From Streptomyces sp. NBC_00433 (GTDB lineage Bacteria; Actinomycetota; Actinomycetes; Streptomycetales; Streptomycetaceae), in NCBI GenBank assembly GCA_036015235.1, contig CP107926.1:6137501-6201500 (forward strand): DNA of 64,000 nucleotides, written 5' to 3'. Position numbers and translations under genes: made by a program. Shown in pieces: positions 30,798 to 37,964 of this stretch. Each line of letters opens with the position of its first letter. The stretch's first letter is position 1. A model generated the notes under the pieces. It was not told the origin of the DNA and did no database searches. It worked only from the letters and a program-made list of their open reading frames with translations.

Positions 30798-31807
30798 CGT
30801 GGTCCCACCACTCCGGCCGACGCGGACAGCAGCGGTTCCCACCAGTCGCGGCGCCGCCGGTACCAGTCCACCGTCGCGGCCAGGCCGGCCGCGAAGTCGA
30901 CCTGCGGGGCATAGCCCAACTCGGCGCGGATCTTGCCCCAGTCTACCGAATAGCGCAGGTCGTGGCCCTTGCGGTCGGGCACCTGCTGGACCAGGTCCCA
31001 GCCGGCGCCGCACGCGTCGAGCAGCCGCCCGGTCAGCTCGCGGTTGGTCAGCTCGGTGCCGCCGCCGATGTTGTAGACCTCGCCCGCCCGGCCGCCGCGC
31101 CTGACCAGCTCGATACCGCGGACGTGGTCGCTGACGTGCAGCCAGTCGCGTACGTGCCGGCCGTCGCCGTACAGCGGCACCGGGCGGCCCTCCAGCAGCC
31201 GGGTCACGAACAGCGGGATCACCTTCTCGGGGAACTGCCGGGGCCCGTAGTTGTTGGAGCAGCGGGTGATCCTGACGTCCAGGCCGTGCGTGCGGTGCTG
31301 GGCCAGCGCCAGCAGGTCGGCGGACGCCTTCGAGGCCGCGTAGGGGGAGTTGGGGCGCAGCGGGTCGGTCTCCGGCCAGGAGCCCGTCTCGATCGACCCG
31401 TAGACCTCGTCGGTCGACACCTGCACGAAGACCGCGACGCCGTGCCGTACGGCCGCGTCGAGCAGCGTGTGGGTGCCGGCCACGTTGGTGGTGACGAAGT
31501 CGGCGGCGCCCGCGATGGAGCGGTCCACATGGGTCTCGGCGGCCAGGTGCACGACCTGGTCGTGCCGGGCCGCCAGATGGTCGACCAGGGCGGCGTCCCG
31601 GATGTCGCCGTGCACGAAGGACAGCCGCGGGTCGGTGCGCACCGGGTCGAGGTTGGCCGCGCTGCCGGCGTAGGTGAGCGCGTCGAGCACGGTCACCTCG
31701 ACGGGCTCCGCGCCCGGCGCCAGCAAGGCCCTGACGTAGTGCGAGCCGATGAAGCCGGCGCCGCCGGTGACCAGGACGCGGGTGGTGGTGGGGTGGTGGG
31801 CGGTCAT
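30794..31807 (-). CDS. rmlB: dTDP-glucose 4,6-dehydratase
   Basis: Extended short-chain dehydrogenase of 337 residues that converts dTDP-glucose to dTDP-4-keto-6-deoxyglucose with bound NAD. The NAD-binding GGAGFIGS lies at residues 15-22. The active site shows Thr132, Asp133, Glu134 (STDEVYGS) and Tyr156/Lys160 (PYAASKASAD). NNYGPRQFPEKVIPL is also typical of RmlB. The ATG overlaps the rmlA stop by ATGA, and the stop overlaps rmlD in the same way. A frame open upstream to 33040 is a shadow. Confidence 0.97.
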   Translation of the reverse strand: MTAHHPTTTRVLVTGGAGFIGSHYVRALLAPGAEPVEVTVLDALTYAGSAANLDPVRTDPRLSFVHGDIRDAALVDHLAARHDQVVHLAAETHVDRSIAGAADFVTTNVAGTHTLLDAAVRHGVAVFVQVSTDEVYGSIETGSWPETDPLRPNSPYAASKASADLLALAQHRTHGLDVRITRCSNNYGPRQFPEKVIPLFVTRLLEGRPVPLYGDGRHVRDWLHVSDHVRGIELVRRGGRAGEVYNIGGGTELTNRELTGRLLDACGAGWDLVQQVPDRKGHDLRYSVDWGKIRAELGYAPQVDFAAGLAATVDWYRRRRDWWEPLLSASAGVVGPR

Positions 31808-32871
31808 GACGAGATCTGCACCTTGCTGTGGTCGCCGAGTACGAACCGGTGGGCGGCGGGGGTCCGCGGGCCCGGTGTGACTTCGACCTTGCGGCCGATC
31901 AGCGACGCCTCGATGCGCCGCACCCCCAGGATCGACGCGCCCGGCAGCACGATCGAGAACTCGATCTCGCTGTCGCGCAGCACGCAGTCGGCGCCGATCG
32001 ACGTGAACGGGCCGACGTAGCAGCCCTCCACGACCGTGCCGGGGCCGATCATCACCGGGCCGACGATGCGCGACCCGCTGATCCTGGCGCCCGCGCCGAC
32101 ACTGACCCGGCCGACCAGCTCGCTGGCCGTGTCGACCTCGCCGTGCACCCCGCGCTCCAGGGTCTCCAGCACCGAGCGGTTCACCTCCAGCATGTCGGTG
32201 ACATTGCCGGTGTCCTTCCAGTAGCCGTCGATGACCTCGGAGCGCACGTCGGCGTCGTGGTCGATGAGCCACTGGATCGCGTCGGTGATCTCCAGCTCGC
32301 CGCGCCCCGAGGGCTTGATCGCGCGGACCGCGTCGTGGACGGCGGCCGAGAAGAGGTAGACGCCGACCAGCACGAGGTCGCCGCGCGGCTCGGCCGGCTT
32401 CTCGCACAGGCTCACCACCCGGCCGCGCGCGTCCAGTTCCGCCACGCCGAAATCCGACGGGTTCGGCACCCGGGTCAGCAGCAGCTGCGCGGCGGGGCGG
32501 TGGGCGCGGAAGGCGGCGACCTGGTCGCCGATGCCGCCGACGATGAAGTTGTCGCCCAGGTACATCACGAAGTCGTCGTCGCCGAGGAAGTCCCGCGCGA
32601 TCAGCACCGCGTGCGCCAGGCCGAGCGGCTGCTCCTGCCGGATGTACGTGACGCGCACGCCGTGCGCGGAGCCGTCGCCGACCGCCGCCATGATCTCGGC
32701 GGCGGTGTCGCCGACGATGATGCCGACGTCCTCGATGCCGCAGTCGGCGATCGCGTCGAGGCCGTAGAAGAGGACGGGCCGGTTCGCGACCGGCACGAGC
32801 TGCTTCGCGGAGGTGTGGGTGATCGGGCGCAGGCGGGTGCCGTGGCCGCCGGCCAGGACGAGGGCCTTCAC
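31804..32871 (-). CDS. rmlA: Glucose-1-phosphate thymidylyltransferase, long type
   Basis: Nucleotidyltransferase of 355 residues that makes dTDP-glucose from glucose-1-phosphate and dTTP. The N-terminal MKALVLAGGHGTRLRP signature and Lys23 are present. The C-terminal ~115 residues form hexapeptide-type repeats (left-handed beta-helix), the long form common in actinobacterial rhamnose and antibiotic-sugar pathways (StrD type). The GTG at 32871 overlaps the stop of the methyltransferase region by GTGA. In this operon it feeds RmlB and RmlD just downstream. Confidence 0.95.
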   Translation of the reverse strand: MKALVLAGGHGTRLRPITHTSAKQLVPVANRPVLFYGLDAIADCGIEDVGIIVGDTAAEIMAAVGDGSAHGVRVTYIRQEQPLGLAHAVLIARDFLGDDDFVMYLGDNFIVGGIGDQVAAFRAHRPAAQLLLTRVPNPSDFGVAELDARGRVVSLCEKPAEPRGDLVLVGVYLFSAAVHDAVRAIKPSGRGELEITDAIQWLIDHDADVRSEVIDGYWKDTGNVTDMLEVNRSVLETLERGVHGEVDTASELVGRVSVGAGARISGSRIVGPVMIGPGTVVEGCYVGPFTSIGADCVLRDSEIEFSIVLPGASILGVRRIEASLIGRKVEVTPGPRTPAAHRFVLGDHSKVQISS

Positions 32872-35273
32872 GACCGCTTCCCGTGGGCCGTGTCCGGTGC
32901 GGTCGAGACCAGGACGAACTCGTTGTGCCGGAAGAGCCGCCCCGCCGCACGCGGCAGCGGGAAGGAATACGCCCGGCGTACGTCGAGCCCGGCGGCCCGC
33001 GCCTCCTCGGCCAGCTCGGTGAAGCCCACGAAGCGCACATGCGTGGCGTCGCTGGCGAAGCCCGCCTCCTGCGGGGTGATCAGCACGGCCCGGCCGCCGG
33101 GCCGCACATACGGCAGATACGTCGCCAGCAGCGCCGACGCCTTCGCCGCGTCCAGGTGTTCGAGGACGTGCGCGCACAGCAGGCTGTCGAACGAGCCCGG
33201 TACGCAGTCGGTCGCGGCGAATTCCTCCGGCGTGTACGCGGTCAGGCCGCGGGCGCGGGCCGCCGCGACCGAGTGCGCGTTGTGGTCCACGCCGACGCTG
33301 CCAGGGGCGCAGTGCCGCAGATTCCGGCCCACCCCGCAGCCGACGTCGAGCACCCTGCCCAGCCGCAGCCGGCGCAGATTCCAGCGGTAGGGCGCTTGCG
33401 TGGGCAGCAGCCGCCGGGTCAGCAGACGGGCGGTGTAGTCGGGGGAGGCGGTGTCGGACATCAGGTCGCCTTTCACGGATGGGTCGAGTCTGAGCGTACG
33501 GATCAGGCGGGCGGCGAGCAGCGCGGCGGCGGTCCACGAGCCCAGCGCGTACGCCGCCTCGACGCGCGGACCCGGGGCCCCGGGCAGCGCCAGCGCGGCG
33601 GCGGTGACGGCGGCGCCCGCCGCCCAGGCCAGCGCCTGCGGGCGGTGGCCGCCGGTCGCGAGGGTGCCGTTGCCCAGCAGATACGCCACCAGGTAGCCGG
33701 TGGTCCCCAGGCCCAGCGCGGCGAAGTCCAGGTGCCCGAGCACCGGGGGTGCCGCGAGCAGCCGCTCGGTCACCCACGGCCCGCCCAGCGCGGCCGGCAC
33801 CGTGCACACCACCCCGAGCCCCGCCATCCCCCCGGCGCTGCGCCACACCCCCCGGGCCACCCCCGCCCGGTCCCCACGCTCCTGCCGCACGGTCAGCTCC
33901 CGCAGCAGCCCCGCCTGAAGCGCCCCCACCGCGAACTGCGGCACCCGCACGAGGGTGAGCGCGCACAGCAGCGCGGTCACCAGCGCCGCGTCCCCGGGCG
34001 CCAGCCCCTTCGCCCCGAGTACCGGGGCATTGGCCAGCACCTGCGCGAAGACGGCACCGCCGATGAGTGCGACCAGGCCGCGGCCGATCTCCCCCGCGGC
34101 CGGTGGGGGCCCATCCGCCCCCGCGGGCGAGCCCGCCGCCCCTCGGGCGCCGAACCGCCCGTGCCGGCGGCCCCCGGCGGTGCCCTGCGGACCGCGGGGG
34201 GTGGGCGCGGGCTGCGCCGGGCCAGTTCCGCCCGCCGCCCCCTGGGCGCCGAACCGCCCGTGCCGGCGGCCCCCGGCGGTGCCCTGCGGGCTGCGGGGCG
34301 CGGACTGCCCGCCCGCCGCCGCCCGGCTGCCGAACCGCCCGTGCCGGCGGCTCCGGGCGGGGCGGCCGGGGGCGTCCTGCGGACCGCGGGGGGTGGGCGC
34401 GGGCTGCGCCGGGGCGGTGGGGGTGTCCGGCCGACCGCGGGGGTTGGGTGCGGAATGCGCCAGGGCTGCCGGGGTGTCCTGCGGGCTGGTGGGCAGCGGG
34501 GACGTGGAGAGGGTTGCGGTCGTTACGGCCTGCGGCGGCGCGGCCGGGGTTGCGGTGGGCGCGGGCTGCGGCAGGCCCGCGGGCGGGAGGCTCGGTGTCG
34601 TACGGGCGCGGGCGGCCTGCGGGCTGCGGGGGATGGGGGTGGCGGTAGCAGGGGGTGCGGGGACGAGGGGGTTGGCCGGTCGGCTGGCTGTTGGGAGGAA
34701 AGGGAGGCAGGCCAGCAGGGGGGAGGTGGTCAGGATGAGGGCGAAGGCGGTGGGGGAGTGGCTGCCGGTGAGGAGCAGGGCGGCGGCGGTGGCCAGGCGG
34801 AGGAGGCCGTCGAGGGTGAGCTGGCCCGCGTAGGCGGCGAAACGGGCGTGGCCGGCCAGGAGTCCGCGCAGCGTGTGGGCGGCGGCGAGCGCGGACAGGG
34901 CGCCGGCCAGCGGCCACAGCAGGGCCGCGTCGCCGTCGAAGGCGATTCGGGTCAGCGGGCGGTGGGCCGCGGCGAGCAGCAGCACGGCGGCGGCGAGCAG
35001 GCCCGCGGCCACCGTCGTACCGCGCCGCAGCAGCGGGCCCGTACCGGCGCCGCCCGCGACCCGGGCGGCCACCGTGCGGGTCAGCTCCTGCTCCAGCGGG
35101 AAGAACAGCCCGATCCCGACGGAGAAGGCCACCGCCCACACCACGGACAGCCCGGCCATCCCCGCGGTGTCCAGCGCGCGCCCGGCGAGTGCCAGGTGCC
35201 CGTACGCCCCGGCCGCGTTGACCGCCATCCCGACGCCGACCAGCCCCGTCCCCCGCGGCACCAGCCCCTTCAC
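32868..35273 (-). CDS. Flippase-like membrane protein read into a methyltransferase
   Basis: One uninterrupted frame of 801 codons. Residues 1-604 form a polytopic membrane protein of MOP/Wzx-flippase character with two helix blocks. They are separated by a ~200-residue Pro/Ala/Arg-rich repeat insert (about 195-398, including three RRHGRFG copies). The last 197 residues, from an internal ATG at 33461, form a class I SAM methyltransferase with VLDVGCGVGRN (motif I, about 642-649 of the fusion) and LITPQEAGF downstream. There is no stop between them. The internal ATG has AAAGGCGA seven bases upstream, so the methyltransferase may also, or only, be made separately. The GTG start at 35273 overlaps the upstream glycosyltransferase stop (GTGA). 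The flippase likely exports a lipid-linked saccharide; the methyltransferase may cap or modify it. Confidence 0.75.
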   Translation of the reverse strand: MKGLVPRGTGLVGVGMAVNAAGAYGHLALAGRALDTAGMAGLSVVWAVAFSVGIGLFFPLEQELTRTVAARVAGGAGTGPLLRRGTTVAAGLLAAAVLLLAAAHRPLTRIAFDGDAALLWPLAGALSALAAAHTLRGLLAGHARFAAYAGQLTLDGLLRLATAAALLLTGSHSPTAFALILTTSPLLACLPFLPTASRPANPLVPAPPATATPIPRSPQAARARTTPSLPPAGLPQPAPTATPAAPPQAVTTATLSTSPLPTSPQDTPAALAHSAPNPRGRPDTPTAPAQPAPTPRGPQDAPGRPARSRRHGRFGSRAAAGGQSAPRSPQGTAGGRRHGRFGAQGAAGGTGPAQPAPTPRGPQGTAGGRRHGRFGARGAAGSPAGADGPPPAAGEIGRGLVALIGGAVFAQVLANAPVLGAKGLAPGDAALVTALLCALTLVRVPQFAVGALQAGLLRELTVRQERGDRAGVARGVWRSAGGMAGLGVVCTVPAALGGPWVTERLLAAPPVLGHLDFAALGLGTTGYLVAYLLGNGTLATGGHRPQALAWAAGAAVTAAALALPGAPGPRVEAAYALGSWTAAALLAARLIRTLRLDPSVKGDLMSDTASPDYTARLLTRRLLPTQAPYRWNLRRLRLGRVLDVGCGVGRNLRHCAPGSVGVDHNAHSVAAARARGLTAYTPEEFAATDCVPGSFDSLLCAHVLEHLDAAKASALLATYLPYVRPGGRAVLITPQEAGFASDATHVRFVGFTELAEEARAAGLDVRRAYSFPLPRAAGRLFRHNEFVLVSTAPDTAHGKRS
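34110..34420. repeat. Interleaved direct repeats in flippase loop
   Basis: Within the linker of the flippase, the 44-base stretch beginning CGCCGAACCGCCCGTGCC near 34148 recurs near 34247 and, diverged, near 34329. Separately, ACCGCGGGGGGTGGGCGCGG near 34191 recurs near 34383. All copies keep the frame, encoding GGRRHGRFGA-type and PAPTPRGPQ-type units. Confidence 0.75.
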
Positions 35274-36736
35274 CCGCCGCCCTCCGCAGCCGGCACGTCG
35301 GCGGGCGTCCGTCGCGGGGTGTCCGCGTGCGAACCGGTGCTCGGGCCTGCCGGCGGGGTGGGCAGGCTGTCGGCCTCGGGCGGGGTGCAGCCTGTCTGCG
35401 GCGGCCGGGAGAGTGCGTCGCGGTCGAACGGCAGGGGCGTGCGGCCCGCAGCGGCAGGGGTGTCCGCGTGCGAGCCGGTGCTCGGGCCTGCCGGCGGGGT
35501 GGGCAGGCTGTCGGCCTCGGGCGTGGCGCAGCCCGTCTCCGGCGGCCGGGAGAGTGCGTCGCGGTCCGACAGCGCGGGCGTGCGGCCTGTAGCGGCCGCC
35601 GCAGCGGCAGGGGTGTCCGCGTGCGAACCGGCGTTCGGGCCTGCCGGCGGGGTGGGCAGGCTGTCGGCCCCGTGCGTGGCGCAGCCCGTCTCCGGCGGCC
35701 GGGAGAGTGCGTCGCGGTCGAACGGCAGGGGCGTGCGGCCCGCAGCGGCAGGGGTGTCCGCGTGCGAGCCGGCGCTCGGGCCCGCCGGCGGGGTGACGGG
35801 GCTGGCGGCCCCGTGCGTGCCGTTCGCGATCGACCACGCCGGAGGCGACTGGCGGCGGGCGAAGGCGTGGTGGAGGAGCGGGGCGGCGGCCCGGGGGGAC
35901 GTGGGGAGGAGGGTCAGGGCGTGGACGCGGGAGGACCAGTGGTGCTGGGCGGTGCGGGCGGCGCGGGGCCAGCCGTGTCGGGTGAGGCGGGCGGCTGTCG
36001 TGAGGAAGAAGCGCCGGGCCTCGGTGAAGCGGGCGCCGGTCACCGCCTCGGTGGCGGACGCGCTGACGGGGTGGCGGCGGTAGCGGAAGCAGACCTCGGG
36101 GTCGGTGGCGAGCAGGGCGCCGTCGAGGAGCAGGTCGACCACGACCGCCAGGTCCTGGATGACGCCGAGGTCGGCGCGGAAGGGGTGGCGGCGCAGCGCT
36201 TCGGTGCGCCAGCACAGCGAGGGGAAGTAGAGCCAGTTGCCGCGCAGCAGGCTGACCGCCAGGTCCTCGCCGCCGAGCAGGGCCGGTGCGCTGCGGATGC
36301 CGGGCGGCGCGTAGATGCGCCGCTTCGCGGTGTCGACGAGCGTGCCGCACGGCCGTCCCGCCGCGTCCACGACCTGCACCCCGGGCTGCACCATCGCCGC
36401 CTGCGGCGCGCGCCGCAGCGCCCGCCGCACGGTCCGCAGATAGCCGGGCAGCATCAGGTCGTCGCAGCCCATGAGGACGACGTGCGGCGCCCGCGCCAGC
36501 TCCACGCAGCGGTTGAAATTCCCGGTCACCCCGAGGTTGCACGGGTTGCGCAGATAGCTCACCCGGGGGTCGCCGAGCCCGGCGAACCACTCCGGCACCC
36601 CTGGCTCGCACCCGTCGTCGACGACCGTCAGGTGCCAGTCCTCGCCGTCCTGCGCCTGCACGCTGCGCACCGCGGCCCGCAGCAGCGGCACATCGCCGTA
36701 GTACGGGATCATCACGTCGAAGGCCCGCGCGCTCAC
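35270..36736 (-). CDS. GT2 glycosyltransferase with repeat tail
   Basis: Protein of 488 residues. The first ~300 residues are a GT-A family 2 glycosyltransferase: FDVMIPYYGD, VVDDGCEP and the metal-binding type motif VLMGCDDLMLPGY. The remaining ~180 residues are a Pro/Ala/Gly/Thr tail made of four in-frame repeats of 47-51 residues, with units such as GSHADTPAAAGRTP and DRDALSRPPETGC. The tail looks disordered and has no known role. The GTG start overlaps the upstream stop (GTGA), and its own stop overlaps the flippase start the same way. The enzyme probably adds a sugar to the lipid-linked precursor; donor and acceptor are unknown. Confidence 0.88.
   Translation of the reverse strand: MSARAFDVMIPYYGDVPLLRAAVRSVQAQDGEDWHLTVVDDGCEPGVPEWFAGLGDPRVSYLRNPCNLGVTGNFNRCVELARAPHVVLMGCDDLMLPGYLRTVRRALRRAPQAAMVQPGVQVVDAAGRPCGTLVDTAKRRIYAPPGIRSAPALLGGEDLAVSLLRGNWLYFPSLCWRTEALRRHPFRADLGVIQDLAVVVDLLLDGALLATDPEVCFRYRRHPVSASATEAVTGARFTEARRFFLTTAARLTRHGWPRAARTAQHHWSSRVHALTLLPTSPRAAAPLLHHAFARRQSPPAWSIANGTHGAASPVTPPAGPSAGSHADTPAAAGRTPLPFDRDALSRPPETGCATHGADSLPTPPAGPNAGSHADTPAAAAAATGRTPALSDRDALSRPPETGCATPEADSLPTPPAGPSTGSHADTPAAAGRTPLPFDRDALSRPPQTGCTPPEADSLPTPPAGPSTGSHADTPRRTPADVPAAEGGG
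35321..35820. repeat. Four tandem ~141-153-base repeats in coding DNA
   Basis: On the plus strand GTCCGCGTGCGA starts units at 35321, 35462, 35615 and 35756. The spacings are 141, 153 and 141 bases, all multiples of three; the last unit is partial. Copies are highly similar, implying recent expansion within the glycosyltransferase gene. Confidence 0.85.
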
Positions 36737-37512
36737 CTGGCGACCCCCGCCGGTTCGGGCACCAGGGCGGTCGGCTCTGCGCGCTGCGGCGCCGGGACCC
36801 GGCGGGTCAGGGCGAGCAGCAGCACCAGCGCGGTCCTGGCCAGGTAGACCAGCGCCCGTGCTGGCGACTGGCTGGGCACCCCGGTGGTGCGCGGCCGCAT
36901 GGCCACCGGCACCTGCCGCACCTGGTAGCCGCGGCGCAGCGCGCCGACCATGCTCTCGACGGTGTCGCCCAGGTATTCGGCCGGATACCAGCGGGCGAAG
37001 AAGGCGATCATGTCGCGGTTGCAGGCGCGGAAGCCGGAGGTCGCGTCGGTCAGCCGGGTGCCGGCCATCCCGGACAGCACCAGCGAGAGCAGCCGCATCG
37101 ACCAGCGGCGCGGGCCGCGTACGCGGTAGTCGCCCACGCCCGCGAACCGCGCGCCGACGACCAGGTCGGCGCTCTCCAGCGCGGCCAGCAGCGCGGGCAC
37201 GTACCCCGGGTCGTGCTGGCCGTCGGCGTCGACCTGCACGGCGGCGTCGTAGCCCTGGTCCAGGGCGTAGCGGTAGCCGGTGCGCATGGCGCCGCCCACG
37301 CCGAGGTTGTACGGCAGCCGGGCGACCCGGGCGCCGGCGGTGCGGGCGGTCTGGGCGGTGCGGTCGGTGGACCCGTCGTCCACCACCAGGACGTCGGCGG
37401 CCGGGACGGCGGCCCGCAGCTCGGCAAGCACCGACGCCAGGCCCTCCGCCTCGTTCCAGGCGGGCACGATGACCAGGACCCGCCGTGCCGCCGTGTCCGG
37501 GTCCGGCGTCAT
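36733..37512 (-). CDS. GT2 glycosyltransferase, DPM1/polyprenyl-phosphate type
   Basis: Enzyme of 259 residues with a compact GT-A fold. Seen are VIVPAWNEAEGL, VVDDGSTDRT, PYNLGVGGAMRTGY and the divalent-metal motif DADGQHDPG, which together match the dolichol-phosphate mannosyltransferase-like group. This group usually transfers a sugar from a nucleotide donor to polyprenyl phosphate. A hydrophobic stretch near the C-terminus (ARALVYLARTALVLLLAL) may attach it to the membrane. The ATG overlaps the DUF2304 stop (ATGA). Pairing of such an enzyme with a DUF2304 protein is common in actinobacterial polymer loci. Confidence 0.92.
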   Translation of the reverse strand: MTPDPDTAARRVLVIVPAWNEAEGLASVLAELRAAVPAADVLVVDDGSTDRTAQTARTAGARVARLPYNLGVGGAMRTGYRYALDQGYDAAVQVDADGQHDPGYVPALLAALESADLVVGARFAGVGDYRVRGPRRWSMRLLSLVLSGMAGTRLTDATSGFRACNRDMIAFFARWYPAEYLGDTVESMVGALRRGYQVRQVPVAMRPRTTGVPSQSPARALVYLARTALVLLLALTRRVPAPQRAEPTALVPEPAGVAR

Positions 37513-37883
37513 ACGGGGCCGCCCTCCGTACGGCGGCCCGACGGCCGGTTCTGCTCGTCCAGCGCCGTCCTGATCAGGGCGATCTCCTCGGCGAGCGTCC
37601 TGGTCTCCTCCTCCAGGCGGCTGGACTCCCAGCTCAGGTGCAGGCACACCAGGAGCAGCAGCACGATCCCGGCGAAGAGCACCAGGCTGGCGCCCGACAT
37701 GATGCCCAGGCCCCGCGCCAGCGAGTCCAGCATCTGCGGGAAAAGCCCGAGCGGCACCACCGCGGAGCCCACCGCGAGCCACAGCGCCGCGTACTTCTCC
37801 CGCAGCTGGTGCCGGCGCAGCAGCTCCAGGATGCAGGCCAGCAGGGCCAGTCCGGTGAGCGAGGTGATCACGGACAGCTGCAC
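37509..37883 (-). CDS. DUF2304 small membrane protein
   Basis: Protein of 124 residues with three hydrophobic segments (about 5-22, 33-50 and 65-85) and a charged C-terminal region that could form a short coiled coil (SSRLEEETRTLAEEIALIRT). It matches the DUF2304 group often found beside polyprenyl-phosphate glycosyltransferases. The GTG start at 37883 has AGGAGG eight bases upstream, the best ribosome site of the operon. It is therefore probably the first gene of the seven-gene operon running down to rmlD. Molecular role unknown. Confidence 0.85.
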   Translation of the reverse strand: MQLSVITSLTGLALLACILELLRRHQLREKYAALWLAVGSAVVPLGLFPQMLDSLARGLGIMSGASLVLFAGIVLLLLVCLHLSWESSRLEEETRTLAEEIALIRTALDEQNRPSGRRTEGGPV

Positions 37884-37964
37884 GGTGGGGGCCTCCTGGG
37901 GTCCTGCGGGGATTGCGTGTCGTCGTCGCGGGCCGAACGCGGCCGGCCGGGCCGCCCCGCTTCA

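Noticed and set aside
35321..35820. Possible CRISPR array
   Set aside because: Units are 141-153 bases with no distinct spacers, lie inside a coding frame, and no cas genes are present.
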